Shown: one piece after another, positions 44,476-53,483 of the stretch
Position numbering within the stretch: the stretch's first letter is position 1
Layout: each line of letters starts with the position of its first letter
Source: Blastocatellia bacterium UBA7656
GTDB lineage: Bacteria > Acidobacteriota > Blastocatellia > UBA7656
NCBI GenBank assembly: GCA_002483445.1
Contig: DLHY01000007.1
Coordinates: 214,173-278,172 of the forward strand
Length of the DNA: 64,000 nt
Direction of reading: 5' to 3'
Notes under the pieces: generated by a model
What the model saw: only the letters and a program-made list of their open reading frames with translations
Told to the model about the DNA's origin: nothing
Databases searched by the model: none
Translations under genes and position numbers: made by a program

Positions 44476-46860
44476 TCATCCGCCACCAGTCACCTCAATC
44501 ATGATTTCCGTCACGCTGAGGTTGTGCGCGAAATCTTCTGCCGTCACCTGAATCGTGTAAGTGCCTGAAGGTAGTCCCGCGGGTATTCGCAACTGTCCGA
44601 CGTTTGCCTTTGCTTTCGCGTCCCACACAATCGCCACAGGCGAGCCGCCGAATATCCTCGCCGCAATGCGCCTCGTGTCGCTGTCTGCGCGAACCGTGAT
44701 CGCGATTTCTTCGCCCGCTCGCACCCTCGTCTGGCTGAGCGAGGGCTGAAGTCGCGGCGGGCGACTGTCGATGACGAAACTCTTTTCTTCCTGATAAGCG
44801 CGGCCCTGACGGTCGACGAGAATCAAACGGCAATAATAAACGCCGTCCGTCATCTCGCGCGGCGCGATGAATCGAGTCTCCCACACGTCTTCATCCTTCA
44901 GGTATTCAAGTCGCTTCACCATTCCGAACGGGAAAACAGCCGTCACCTCATTGATCGAAGCGTCAGCGCGCACTTTCAAAACAGGATCGCCCGGTCGGAT
45001 TACTCGCGGGCGAAGAAGCGAACGCGGCGCGGCGAGAAACGATGTGTAGGGGGTGACGAATTTGTACTTCTTCGACAACGCGATTATTTCATCGACGGCT
45101 TCTTTCGTTTCGCCTTCGAGCGCGATCTGACGAAGCAACGCATCGACACGAGCGCGCGCCCACATTCGCGGGACGTGCGGATGCGCGTCGTCGCGTTCGG
45201 GCAACGTGACCTGCTCCGTGAGTCTGATCTGTTTGCCCTGAGCGTTGCCGCTTAGGGTGAGCGCAGCAGGGCCGGGTCGTTTGTAGCGGCCTACGAAACT
45301 CATTCGCGCGCCATCATAAGCCGCCGCTTCATAGTCGGGATAGACCTGATAGAAATTGCTGGCGTCCGTGTTTTCCAACTTGAGCGCGTCAATCGGATCG
45401 CGTCCCACTTTGCTGATGAACGATTTCAATTTGAATGAAAGATCGTCCGTCTCCCGCGTCCAGTCGAACACTCCCCGCGAAGCGCGAGCCAGTTCGCCGA
45501 GCAACTGAAGATTCGTATCCGACCCGATGCCGAAAACGTAGAGTCTGGCCCGCCCCGCCGCGTCGTTGGCTCTCTGGAATCGCTCGACTATCGCTTTCGT
45601 CCGCGTAGTCGAAAGAGTCGTGTTGCCATCGGTTATCATCACTATAGCGCGCTCTTTCCTCACGGGCATATCTCTGGCCAGCCGCGCAGCGCGTTCCATC
45701 GCCGCGCCCATATCGGTGCCACCCGAAAGGTAACTCGCCTTGATAAATCCCAGAGCGCGCTCTATCTGAGCAGGCTGCGCATCGACCGAACGAGGGTCGA
45801 ACGTCTGCACATCATCGTTGAACAGCATCAGATTGAAAGCATCCTGCGGCGTGAGCGAGCGCAACAATGCTTCGACTGCTTCATAAGCGCGGTCGAGTTT
45901 TTCCCACTGCATCGAAAGCGAAGTGTCGAGCATAACGAGCATCGAGCGCGCAGGCGGCGGCTCCGTATCACCCGGCGCGCGGCCCGCTTCATTAAAGACA
46001 GCAGCGGCTTCGAAATAACCGTCAGGCTCGCGCTCGGCAAGGCGCGGATCGCGCAATTCTTCAGCCTTGATTCGCTCAGGCGCGCGATAGGCCAAAAACT
46101 GAAACGCCGAACGCGGCACGTTCAAGCCATAGCTGAAGGCGAGGTCTTCCGTGAGATTGACGTTCGCAGCTTCGAATGTGGCTGATTTGTACTGCGGCGA
46201 ATTCTCTATGAAGTTGAGGCGATAGATCGCGCTCAATAATTTCAGATCGGTCATCGGGAATCGGCTCATCATCTGCAATCGGATTTCGAGATGCCCGACC
46301 GATTGAGCGCCGTAATCGCTCGGCTTGAACGGAAACGAAAAAAATGATTCCAGATTATCAACTCTCAGCAGTTCGGTGTATTCAAGCTCAAGCCGCTTCG
46401 TCCCGTAAGCCGGGATAGGCGCGACTTCGACAGTGAAAGCGGTCGCCGCTTCGTTTTCGTCTTCCTGTTGCAGAAGTCCCGGATCGATGGATTGAAGCGC
46501 GAGGTCGCGATAGATTTCTTCGGCCCGCCGTTTTTCGAGTATGACTCCGGGTATGCGCACATCTCCGTCCCATACGGCGAAATCCGATATCGCTGCGGTG
46601 GTCGGTATGAGAAAAATGTATTTGCCTTCCAACGCTCGCTCGGTGCGATTGCCGAATATCTGAACGACTCGCACGCGGGCGAACTGGTTATCGATACTGA
46701 CATTGACCAGCATCTCGTCGAGCGCAAGCGCCGCAGGATCGGGCTTGTCGGAGTTTGAGGGAATCAACACGCCTGATTGCGCCCGCGCTATGACGGGGGC
46801 CGCGAGCAGCAAAATAAAGATTGCCGCTCTTTGCGACAACGTGAAAATTATTTTTTTCAT
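44476..46860 (-). CDS. Secreted VIT and von Willebrand factor A domain protein
   Basis: 794 aa. Signal peptide ~1-28 (VIARAQ). A VIT domain (~45-175, LVNVSIDNQFARVRVVQIFG, then EEIYRDLALQSIDPGLLQQ) precedes a VWA domain (~320-500) with MIDAS motif DTSLSM and later SGGTDMGAA and MITDGN. A late beta-rich region (~660-790, RAGEEIAITVRADSD) ends the protein. VIT-VWA proteins act in adhesion or extracellular complex formation, using a divalent metal at the MIDAS site. It follows the propeller gene by 7 bp, so they are co-expressed. Confidence 0.92.
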   Translation of the reverse strand: MKKIIFTLSQRAAIFILLLAAPVIARAQSGVLIPSNSDKPDPAALALDEMLVNVSIDNQFARVRVVQIFGNRTERALEGKYIFLIPTTAAISDFAVWDGDVRIPGVILEKRRAEEIYRDLALQSIDPGLLQQEDENEAATAFTVEVAPIPAYGTKRLELEYTELLRVDNLESFFSFPFKPSDYGAQSVGHLEIRLQMMSRFPMTDLKLLSAIYRLNFIENSPQYKSATFEAANVNLTEDLAFSYGLNVPRSAFQFLAYRAPERIKAEELRDPRLAEREPDGYFEAAAVFNEAGRAPGDTEPPPARSMLVMLDTSLSMQWEKLDRAYEAVEALLRSLTPQDAFNLMLFNDDVQTFDPRSVDAQPAQIERALGFIKASYLSGGTDMGAAMERAARLARDMPVRKERAIVMITDGNTTLSTTRTKAIVERFQRANDAAGRARLYVFGIGSDTNLQLLGELARASRGVFDWTRETDDLSFKLKSFISKVGRDPIDALKLENTDASNFYQVYPDYEAAAYDGARMSFVGRYKRPGPAALTLSGNAQGKQIRLTEQVTLPERDDAHPHVPRMWARARVDALLRQIALEGETKEAVDEIIALSKKYKFVTPYTSFLAAPRSLLRPRVIRPGDPVLKVRADASINEVTAVFPFGMVKRLEYLKDEDVWETRFIAPREMTDGVYYCRLILVDRQGRAYQEEKSFVIDSRPPRLQPSLSQTRVRAGEEIAITVRADSDTRRIAARIFGGSPVAIVWDAKAKANVGQLRIPAGLPSGTYTIQVTAEDFAHNLSVTEIMIEVTGGG

Positions 46861-46867
46861 GATGAAT

Positions 46868-48814
46868 CTACCCGATCACTCGCTTTTCAATTCTCATCAA
46901 TCCGTTCAACGTGCCTATGTAGATGAAGCTTTCGTCGGAGGCAATCGCGGTGACGTTTTGAGACGGAAGCCCTGCGCTGAACTGACTCCATCGGCGGCCG
47001 CGCGTATTATACACTAAAAGTCCCCGGTCGGTTGTGCCGACATAGATTCTCTCGCCATCGCGATGCATCGCGTTTTGATTCACTTCGAATCGACCAAGCT
47101 CGTCTGAAAAGTTTATCCACTCGCCCGTCGCCATCAGCGCATCCACTCCGCCGCCGTTCGTGCCGACATAAATCGTACCCTGATCTTCGACCAACGCCGT
47201 CACCCAGTCGTGAGAAAGTTTCGAATTCGAAGTCTTGTATGAACGCACGACTCTCAATCCTTCAAGTTCGACAAGCCCCGCGAGGCTGCCGAGAAAAACC
47301 CTTGAGCCGGAGGCCGCCGCCGAGTAGAGATGATTGCTCGCAAGCCCGTGAAAAGCAGTGAGCGACCGCGCCCGTCCGCCCGAAATTTCCGTCACCCCTC
47401 CGGCAGTCGCGCACACGATGGAGCGGCCCCTCGCCCCTTCGGTGAAAAGCACATGCGCGACCGCATCGCTTATCAACCCATTTTGCTCGCGCGTCATCAC
47501 CGCAGGCGTCATCGAACCTGAGAATATGACCAGCCCTCGCGAGGTCGCCACATAAACGCTTCTGTCGGCGGCGATGAAATTGATTTCTCTCACGCGGTCG
47601 TCTTCGATATGAGATAGCCGCTCGCCCGTCTCCACAGACAGCACATCTATGCCGCGATCAAAATAGCCGACCCACAAACGGCCCTGCTCATCGAAAGCAA
47701 GGCTCATAATGTGGCCCGCAGTCAACGCGCGATCTCCCGCAAGCCCGCTCGTGACCGCCTTGAACCGAGGCCCGATTGATCGCTCTTCTCTCACGAATGC
47801 GCCTTCGCGAGTGAGCGCCCACAATCCCGCGTCATCCGAATAAACCGTCGCCGCCGCTGTTGGCGGCAATCCTACGACTTCTTTTTGACTGTCGCTCAAA
47901 GTAACTTTGCGCTCTTCGCCCTTGTTGATCTCGATCACCCCGCCGCTGAAAAGACCTGCCCACAATCTTCCGCCGCTTAGGGCGAGCGATGTCACGTTCG
48001 GTTGATTCGATACGGGTTTGATCTCGTTCGATTCGTCCATCGCCACCACGCCGAAGTCCGTCGCTATGGCAATATCGCCATCAGGCAAAGCAGCGAGTCC
48101 GGTCACGCGGGGCGAAGGAAGATTTTTATCCAGGTGATCGATCTGCGCCTCGCGCCAGACGTAAAGCCCGCCTGTCTGCGTGCCGATGTAGATGCGCGAA
48201 TCTGAAGCGAGCAAAGCGGTCACCTGCTTGAAATCGGCTCCTGTGGCTGAATTCAGCCGACGCGAAAATCGCTCGCCGTCATATTCGAAGAGTCCGCCGT
48301 CAAGCGTGCCTGTTAAAAGCTCGCTTGGGGTCGAAAGCAGCGCGCTGACCCGTGTGGCTTTCGGTTTCTCGAATCTGTAGGAAGTGAACGCTTCGCCATC
48401 GAAAGACATCAGCCCTGCGCTTGAAGTGCCGATGAAAAGTTTTTCCCGAAAGACAGCCATAGCCGTCAGGTCATTATCCGCAAGGCCATCCATCGTGGTG
48501 TACCGCCTGCGTATGCTTCCGCCGGCGTCGAGCGCGATCAGCCCGCCTGATGTCGCTAAGTATCGAGCGCCTTTGAATTCAACAGTCGCCCGCGCTTCTG
48601 ATGCGCTCAGATAAAGAGTCATCCCTTCGGTCGCGGGGGCGCGCAAAAGAGTCTGGCGCACATCGACGCGCGCGGCCTCGGCGAGACTTTCGCGCTCCGT
48701 TGCGATTCGGCTGTTGAGCCATAAAACGAAGAAAACGATTGCCGCTATCGCCACGGCTGCGACCGAGGCGATGAGCCAGAGTCGCTGGCGAGAGAATTTC
48801 AGATCAATTGTCAT
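46868..48814 (-). CDS. Membrane-anchored beta-propeller protein
   Basis: 648 aa. One N-terminal helix at ~12-33 (LWLIASVAAVAIAAIVFFVL), then 11-14 propeller-like repeats across ~75-648. Each has the pattern of 'G(L/V)xxxDGxx...IYIGTxxGGL' (for example RIYIGTQTGGLYVW, IYVGTNGGGVDALM), as in the two-component-regulator propeller (Reg_prop) family. No kinase or signalling domain is attached. It probably displays a binding surface outside the membrane and partners the VIT-VWA protein encoded 7 bp downstream. Confidence 0.85.
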   Translation of the reverse strand: MTIDLKFSRQRLWLIASVAAVAIAAIVFFVLWLNSRIATERESLAEAARVDVRQTLLRAPATEGMTLYLSASEARATVEFKGARYLATSGGLIALDAGGSIRRRYTTMDGLADNDLTAMAVFREKLFIGTSSAGLMSFDGEAFTSYRFEKPKATRVSALLSTPSELLTGTLDGGLFEYDGERFSRRLNSATGADFKQVTALLASDSRIYIGTQTGGLYVWREAQIDHLDKNLPSPRVTGLAALPDGDIAIATDFGVVAMDESNEIKPVSNQPNVTSLALSGGRLWAGLFSGGVIEINKGEERKVTLSDSQKEVVGLPPTAAATVYSDDAGLWALTREGAFVREERSIGPRFKAVTSGLAGDRALTAGHIMSLAFDEQGRLWVGYFDRGIDVLSVETGERLSHIEDDRVREINFIAADRSVYVATSRGLVIFSGSMTPAVMTREQNGLISDAVAHVLFTEGARGRSIVCATAGGVTEISGGRARSLTAFHGLASNHLYSAAASGSRVFLGSLAGLVELEGLRVVRSYKTSNSKLSHDWVTALVEDQGTIYVGTNGGGVDALMATGEWINFSDELGRFEVNQNAMHRDGERIYVGTTDRGLLVYNTRGRRWSQFSAGLPSQNVTAIASDESFIYIGTLNGLMRIEKRVIG

Positions 48815-48911
48815 GAAAGAGTTTCAAAGTTGAAATCTGATATTTCATCGGGCGACCGAGGAGTGGGGACCTTTGATCACCGGTCGCATTAGATGCGCGA
48901 ATAAAAAATCA

Positions 48912-49001
48912 GTTGTCCTTTGTCCTTTGTCCTTCGTTAGAGAGTCACCGCGCGAGCGGCAGGAACGAAGGACGAAGGACAAGGGACAAAGGACAAACAA
49001 C
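48912..49001. repeat. 7-bp TTGTCCT array, inverted (hairpin)
   Basis: TTGTCCT in three copies, loop with CGCGAGCG, then reverse-complement units (AAGGACA/AAGGGAC). It ends 2 bp before the -35 box of the pgsA promoter. The spacer (48815-49111) holds nothing else but that promoter. Confidence 0.9.
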
Positions 49002-49003
49002 AA

Positions 49004-49032
49004 TTGACATTATTTTGACGCCTCAATATAGT
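49004..49032 (+). promoter_or_regulatory. Sigma-70 promoter of pgsA
   Basis: TTGACA at 49004-49009 and TATAGT at 49027-49032 with a 17-bp spacer: five of six matches at the -10 and all six at the -35. About 80 bp upstream of the TTG start. Confidence 0.75.
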
Positions 49033-49111
49033 CAAGAAGCTAAAACACATGTGAATCCCCACATCACTTTTAGCCGATGATGACTGTATTCGATTGGCAG
49101 CAGGAAATCAC

Positions 49112-49882
49112 TTGAATCTTCCAAACGCGCTCACTTTATCGAGAATTTTCATTGTCCCGTTCCTGGTCGTCGTTCTGCTGACGAAGGCTCCGAGCGACTG
49201 GATAGGCGTGCCTCAACAACTTCTGGGACTCGCTCTCTTCGTCGGAGCATCCTTCACCGACTGGCTCGACGGTTACATCGCCCGCAAGCGCGGACAGGTA
49301 TCGACTCTCGGCATACTTCTCGACCCCATAGCGGACAAGCTTCTGATTTCCGCTGCGCTCGTCGCGCTTGTTGAAAACCGGCTCGCCCCCGCCTGGGCTA
49401 TAGTCATCATCATAGGCCGCGAGTTCGCCGTCACGGGACTTCGCTCAATAGCCGCAGCCGAGGGATTCGCTATCTCGGCTTCTCGAAAAGCCAAATTCAA
49501 AATGCTCTCGCAGGTCGTTGCCATCACCCTTTTAATCATAGGCAGTTCATCGGGCGGCCCTTCAGGGCTTCAGCCTCCTCCGCCTGTCCGTCCTGATGTT
49601 TCCTTCTCATCATTCGAAGCGTCAGGGCAGGTACTGACCACGTTCTTTCGCGATGGCCAGATGAGCTTCGACGGGTTTCGCGTCCTGTGCTACGGCGCGG
49701 GTCGCGCGATGATCTGGATAGTCGTCGTCTTCGCGCTGTGGTCTATGTACGAATACTTCACAAAATTCTACGGCAAAGTGCGCGACCGCATCGAAGTCCG
49801 CAAGCGCCGAAAAGTACGACTCCTCAAAAGACGCCAGAAGAGGCAGGCCATTAACGAGTCTGGCGAGCGGGTGAAGGGATGA
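49112..49882 (+). CDS. pgsA: CDP-diacylglycerol-glycerol-3-phosphate 3-phosphatidyltransferase
   Basis: 256 aa from a TTG preceded by AGGAAATCAC; this gives MNLPNALTLSRIF, the usual PgsA start. It makes phosphatidylglycerol phosphate from CDP-diacylglycerol and glycerol 3-phosphate in the inner membrane. The CDP-alcohol transferase signature DWLDGYIAR followed by GILLDPIADK is intact, and four to five helices are seen. The C-terminus is longer than usual (family ~180-200 aa) with a hydrophobic loop (~150-190) and a strongly basic tail (KRRKVRLLKRRQKRQ). A repeat array follows immediately after its TGA. Confidence 0.92.
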   Translation: MNLPNALTLSRIFIVPFLVVVLLTKAPSDWIGVPQQLLGLALFVGASFTDWLDGYIARKRGQVSTLGILLDPIADKLLISAALVALVENRLAPAWAIVIIIGREFAVTGLRSIAAAEGFAISASRKAKFKMLSQVVAITLLIIGSSSGGPSGLQPPPPVRPDVSFSSFEASGQVLTTFFRDGQMSFDGFRVLCYGAGRAMIWIVVVFALWSMYEYFTKFYGKVRDRIEVRKRRKVRLLKRRQKRQAINESGERVKG

Positions 49883-49972
49883 GAAGGAGAATGGGAGAAT
49901 GGGAGAGTGGGGGAATGGGAGAATGGGAGAATGGGGGAATGGGAGAATGGGAGAATGGGGGAATGGGAGAAT
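49883..49972. repeat. 8-bp GAATGGGA tandem array (left arm)
   Basis: Ten GAATGGGA/GAATGGGG units begin directly after the pgsA TGA. The matching reverse-complement arm is 420 bp away at 50394-50430, on the other side of the four-helix-bundle gene. Confidence 0.92.
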
Positions 49973-49992
49973 AAGAAAGGGGGATTGGAAAG

Positions 49993-50379
49993 ATGGTGAT
50001 AGCTCATTTTCGCCAGTTGCGGGTTTATCAGATGGCATTCGAGGCAGCGATGAAAATCTTCGAGTTGTCGAAGATTTGGCCGAAAGAAGAGAAGTATTCT
50101 TTGACGGATCAAATTCGGCGGGCGTCACGATCTGTTTGCTCAAACATAGCAGAAGCCTGGCGTAAGCGACGCTATGTTGCTCACTTCATCAGCAAATTGA
50201 CTGACTCAGACAGCGAAGGCGCTGAAACTCAATCCTGGTTGGATTTCGCTCTCCGGTGTGGATACATTTCGAAAGAGGATTATGCAGAACTGGATCAACA
50301 ATATCACTCTATCAGTGGAGGGTTAGTGAAAATGATGTCGGAGCCTGAAAAGTGGTGCGGCCCAGCCAATCTATCGTGA
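49993..50379 (+). CDS. Four-helix bundle protein (S23/rRNA intervening-sequence family)
   Basis: 128 aa, start after GGAAAG. The S23/IVP family pattern is plain: HFRQLRVYQMAFEAAMKIFE, then SLTDQIRRASRSVCSNIAEA WRKRRY and FALRCGYISKEDYAELD, giving four amphipathic helices. Relatives are found as intervening-sequence proteins in 23S rRNA genes and as the accessory Avd protein of diversity-generating retroelements; the activity of stand-alone copies is unclear. It lies between inverted 8-bp repeat arrays, as if carried within one insertion. No reverse transcriptase is nearby. Confidence 0.92.
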   Translation: MVIAHFRQLRVYQMAFEAAMKIFELSKIWPKEEKYSLTDQIRRASRSVCSNIAEAWRKRRYVAHFISKLTDSDSEGAETQSWLDFALRCGYISKEDYAELDQQYHSISGGLVKMMSEPEKWCGPANLS

Positions 50380-50393
50380 GAATGAAATATCAT

Positions 50394-50430
50394 CTCCCAT
50401 TCCCCCACTCCCCCATTCCCCCACTCACTC
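50394..50430. repeat. 8-bp TCCCATTC/CCCCACTC array (right arm)
   Basis: CTCCCATT, CCCCCACT, CCCCCATT and CCCCCACT units are reverse complements of the array at 49883-49972. The array contains the stop codon (50425-50427) of the DUF3352 gene. Confidence 0.85.
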
Positions 50431-52191
50431 ATCGTTTCCAATCAAAGAAGCAATCAGACTGAAGCTGCCGACTGACGAACGGGTTTGGGTGTAGACTCCC
50501 TGCCCTCGGAATTCGGTTGAGCTTATCGAAGGCACGAGTTTGCCGAGGGCGTTTTTCACAGCGGGTTGTTCGAGGAGTTCGAGCGATCCGTCTGTTACGC
50601 GGGTGAGTTTCGAAATCGCAAGCATCATCCCTCCCGCGTCCGCAGAATCAGGGCGACAGGAAATCATCGCCGCCGCGTTCGTGCGACCCGTGAGAGCCTT
50701 TTGGAATCGCTCGTCCGTAGCTGCGTTTTCACCGCTCGAACGCGCATCGATCATGCGGGCTATCTGATCGCGAGTTCCTAAAATCACGAAGTCATCAAGG
50801 AATGCCGCCGCGCGGCGATCTTTATGCGAAGATACGGAAATCTCTACGCCCGCGTATTGCTCGGTCGAAACCGTCGCGCTCCCTCGCGCGAGATACTTTG
50901 AAACACTCGCCGACACTTTGGCCTTATCGATAACCCGAATGAGCATCGCTGTCGGCTCCTCGTCGCTGAATTTCGCAAGCGCGACCTCGCTGCCCACCGC
51001 TCCGGCGAGCGAATCATTCTGCTCAAGCCCAAGCTGCTCGCGCAGGCTCAGGACGAATTCTCTCAGGGCGACTCCCGCGACTACATCGAGCGTGGGCGTC
51101 AAATGTTTCAATGCGCGCTCCGCAAGGTCGCCCGCGCTTTCGATATTCAAAAGGGTGAAGTCTTCCACCTGTCGGGGCAGGAATCGAAGCGCCCCGAAAC
51201 TGGCCGCAGGAGCCGGTTTTACGGCTTGCGAGAGAGCCTCGGCCACCTGCGGTCGAAGCGCCGTCATATACTTTTCCAGCACCGCTCCATCATCGAATGA
51301 GGCGCTGTAGAGCAATCCGGCGAAGGTCTGCCTGGAGAGATGTCCGAACAGATTGGCTATTGAGCTTATGCGATCCGGGTCTGTCGTGAGCCGCGAGGCA
51401 AAAATCGCTGGGCCAAGTTCGGAGAGTTTTTCAACTCCTGTTTCCGTCACCATCGCAAAAATTGTCGCGTCTTCATCGATAGTCGAGCGCAACTGTTTAA
51501 GCCTGTCATCCGAGGCAAGCGAGGGCGCGCGGCCTGTTGCGGTGTCGAGGCATGATTTTATGGCCGACTCGTGATTGGCTATCAGGATGAGACTGCCTGA
51601 CGATGCGGCTATCATTTGCCGGTCGGGTTGAGGGCTGCGATAAATCTGAAGCCGCGCGCCTGAGTAATCCTGAATTTCTTCGGTCACTGACGCGCCGTAG
51701 ATTCGAGACGCGAGGATCGAAGCTCGCTCGCGGATGACACGCGCTGCGGTTTCAGGCGAGGAGTGAGTTTCGGCTATCAGGCAGAAGCGCGGTTTGAAGT
51801 GAAGGTAAGGCCCGTCTTCGGTCGCGCCGGTTTCGGTTTCAAGACCGGTGAGCGCCACAGCGTATTGAGCGCGGCCTGCGATTACTGCTTCATCAGGGCC
51901 GATTCCGGTTCGACTCATAATATCTGTGGCGAGTCCAATCTGGCGCAACTGGCTTGAAACTCCGAGCGCCGGCGCAAGCTCTCTCCATGCATCGGTGTCG
52001 GTAAGCCCGTCGAGCAGATCGGTGAGGTTATAAATTTCTATCAAGGCGAGAGAGGACGCGGGCGCGTAGCGATCCATCTCAACGCGGGCGGGCCGACGCA
52101 GCAGGAAATAGCCCGAAACGACGAGCGATGCGACGATGACGACCAGCGCGATGATGATATTTCTTCTGGTAAGCAGGGCGCGGAAATTCAT
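50425..52191 (-). CDS. Membrane-anchored DUF3352 protein
   Basis: 588 aa from MNFRALLTRRNI; an ORF start 17 codons earlier has no ribosome site. One N-terminal helix at ~12-33, then the DUF3352 body: RYAPASSLALIEIYNLTDLL, LIAETHSSPETAARVI, YSGARLQIYRSPQPDRQM, SLILIANHESAIKSCLD, LGTRDQIARMID. DUF3352 members are abundant in Acidobacteria, cyanobacteria and Chloroflexi with no assigned activity. Distant relative of the gene at 33485. It is divergent from the zinc-ribbon gene. Confidence 0.85.
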   Translation of the reverse strand: MNFRALLTRRNIIIALVVIVASLVVSGYFLLRRPARVEMDRYAPASSLALIEIYNLTDLLDGLTDTDAWRELAPALGVSSQLRQIGLATDIMSRTGIGPDEAVIAGRAQYAVALTGLETETGATEDGPYLHFKPRFCLIAETHSSPETAARVIRERASILASRIYGASVTEEIQDYSGARLQIYRSPQPDRQMIAASSGSLILIANHESAIKSCLDTATGRAPSLASDDRLKQLRSTIDEDATIFAMVTETGVEKLSELGPAIFASRLTTDPDRISSIANLFGHLSRQTFAGLLYSASFDDGAVLEKYMTALRPQVAEALSQAVKPAPAASFGALRFLPRQVEDFTLLNIESAGDLAERALKHLTPTLDVVAGVALREFVLSLREQLGLEQNDSLAGAVGSEVALAKFSDEEPTAMLIRVIDKAKVSASVSKYLARGSATVSTEQYAGVEISVSSHKDRRAAAFLDDFVILGTRDQIARMIDARSSGENAATDERFQKALTGRTNAAAMISCRPDSADAGGMMLAISKLTRVTDGSLELLEQPAVKNALGKLVPSISSTEFRGQGVYTQTRSSVGSFSLIASLIGNDE

Positions 52192-52220
52192 CACTCGAAT
52201 GCTAACACAACGAGGCTCCG

Positions 52221-52229
52221 TGCTATAAT
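52221..52229 (+). promoter_or_regulatory. Extended -10 promoter element
   Basis: TGCTATAAT: a perfect -10 hexamer with an upstream TG. The same GTGCTATAAT occurs before the SPOR gene (58834-58843). The transcript would begin just before the AGATGTC hairpin array. Confidence 0.55.
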
Positions 52230-52243
52230 CTCCGCCGTGCAAA

Positions 52244-52325
52244 AGATGTCAGATGTCAGATGTTAGAGATTAGCGCAATCACTCGCATGAACTCTAACAT
52301 CTAACATCCAACATCCAACATCTAC
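52244..52325. repeat. 7-bp AGATGTC array, inverted (hairpin)
   Basis: AGATGTC, AGATGTC, AGATGTT, loop, then AACATCT and AACATCC units. It forms nearly the complete leader of the zinc-ribbon gene at 52330, ending 4 bp before its ATG, and shares its word with 20816-20880. Confidence 0.92.
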
Positions 52326-52329
52326 GAAA

Positions 52330-53268
52330 ATGACCCAGGATGTCATCAACTGTCCGGCCTGTTCGCGTAAGACTCCCGCAGCGCGCGGCAAGTGTATGTA
52401 CTGCGGCGCGGGACTGCCTGTGGTTGAAATTCATACGGCTCCGCATCAGCGAAACATCGAGCCGCACGAACTTGCATTCAATACTATTCTGCTGCCTTCT
52501 GAGTCGAGCCACGATTCATCCGCAGAGACAGCATTCGCCGCGGCCCTCGCCATAGAGTCGGATCAGGCCTGCGCTTATCTGGCGGCAAACAAGCCGCTGC
52601 CCATTGCCCGATCTCACACCCAACAGGAAGCCGAGATGATATCGCTGCTCATTCGAAACTGCGGACTCGGCGCAACCATCATTGCCGATGAAGACATGCA
52701 GCTTGAGGCTCCACTCGCGCGAGCGCGCAGACTCACTCGCGCAGATGACGCAATAGAAGTTCACCACATAGGCGGCGCGATTACGGTTCCCGCGTCGGAG
52801 ATAAAACTGCTGGTCGTGGGCGCGCTGAGAAATATTCGCGTGGATTACACGGAGGTCATAGCGAGAGGGAATTCGAGAAAAGAGAACGTGCTTGATACGG
52901 CGGAATTCCTCTCTGAAGAAACTCTGCTCGATGTGTACGGTGAAAGTCTGGAGCAGAGTTTTCGCATCAGGGCTGATGCGTTCGATTATTCAAGCTTCGT
53001 TGAAAAGCTTTCGTTTCGCGCCGAAGAAAATTTTCAGGCTGTGATCAAAGGACTCAGCCTTGCGGCTCCACAGGCGAGGACGGACGCGGAGTTTGCGCGT
53101 GTCAGGTCTCTGCTTGGGCGGGCGTGGCCGGAACGTTCTCACAATGAAGCGCAGGGAATAAAACGAACCGGCGCTTCTTATCGCCCGGTGGCAAAATCAA
53201 GCGTGGTGAGCGACAACCGGGATCAGTTTGAAAGATATTCGAGATTGATGTTTCTGATGATTCAGTGA
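52330..53268 (+). CDS. Zinc-ribbon protein of unknown function
   Basis: 312 aa. The N-terminus carries a four-cysteine zinc ribbon (CPACSRKTPAARGKCMYCG), 20-23 residues in total. The remainder has no known motif; it alternates helices with a strand block near 145-170 (ITVPASEIKLLVVGALRNIR). No helix long enough for a membrane segment. Genes with the same kind of N-terminal ribbon follow at 53920 and 58970. No Shine-Dalgarno is visible, since the leader consists of the repeat array. Probably a cytoplasmic regulatory or nucleic acid-linked protein; not certain. Confidence 0.7.
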   Translation: MTQDVINCPACSRKTPAARGKCMYCGAGLPVVEIHTAPHQRNIEPHELAFNTILLPSESSHDSSAETAFAAALAIESDQACAYLAANKPLPIARSHTQQEAEMISLLIRNCGLGATIIADEDMQLEAPLARARRLTRADDAIEVHHIGGAITVPASEIKLLVVGALRNIRVDYTEVIARGNSRKENVLDTAEFLSEETLLDVYGESLEQSFRIRADAFDYSSFVEKLSFRAEENFQAVIKGLSLAAPQARTDAEFARVRSLLGRAWPERSHNEAQGIKRTGASYRPVAKSSVVSDNRDQFERYSRLMFLMIQ

Positions 53269-53483
53269 AAAGCTCTCCGGCTTTCGAGCGCCGTAAGCAG
53301 CACTTTTCTTATCCCGCGCGCCTGACGAAGTTCGCGCAGAGCTTCTTCCATCTCAGCAAGCAATTTTTTTTGCGCGTCGTTGCCCGAATCTTTTTTCGGC
53401 TCGCGCAGCAACTCATCCGACAAGGCTCTTATCATCACATCCAGCGAACTGACCTGCTTTCGGAGATCGATTTTGTTGAGCAT
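53262..53483 (-). CDS. Small coiled-coil protein
   Basis: 73 aa, AAAGGTGAAAAGCT upstream is a good ribosome site. Almost entirely charged helix with heptad-like leucines (MLNKIDLRKQVSSLDVMIRA, then EMEEALRELRQARGIRKVLL). No Cys or membrane segment. Its 3' end overlaps the convergent zinc-ribbon gene by 7 bp. No family recognised; could be a small adaptor or a regulator. Confidence 0.6.
   Translation of the reverse strand: MLNKIDLRKQVSSLDVMIRALSDELLREPKKDSGNDAQKKLLAEMEEALRELRQARGIRKVLLTALESRRAFH

Noticed and set aside
49622..50143. Minus-strand open frames with a repeated FPHSPILPFPHSPIL-like peptide
   Set aside because: These are translations of the GAATGGGA repeat array opposite pgsA and the four-helix-bundle gene, not proteins.
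49993..50379. Four-helix-bundle gene as part of a diversity-generating retroelement
   Set aside because: No reverse transcriptase, template repeat or variable repeat was seen within the window.
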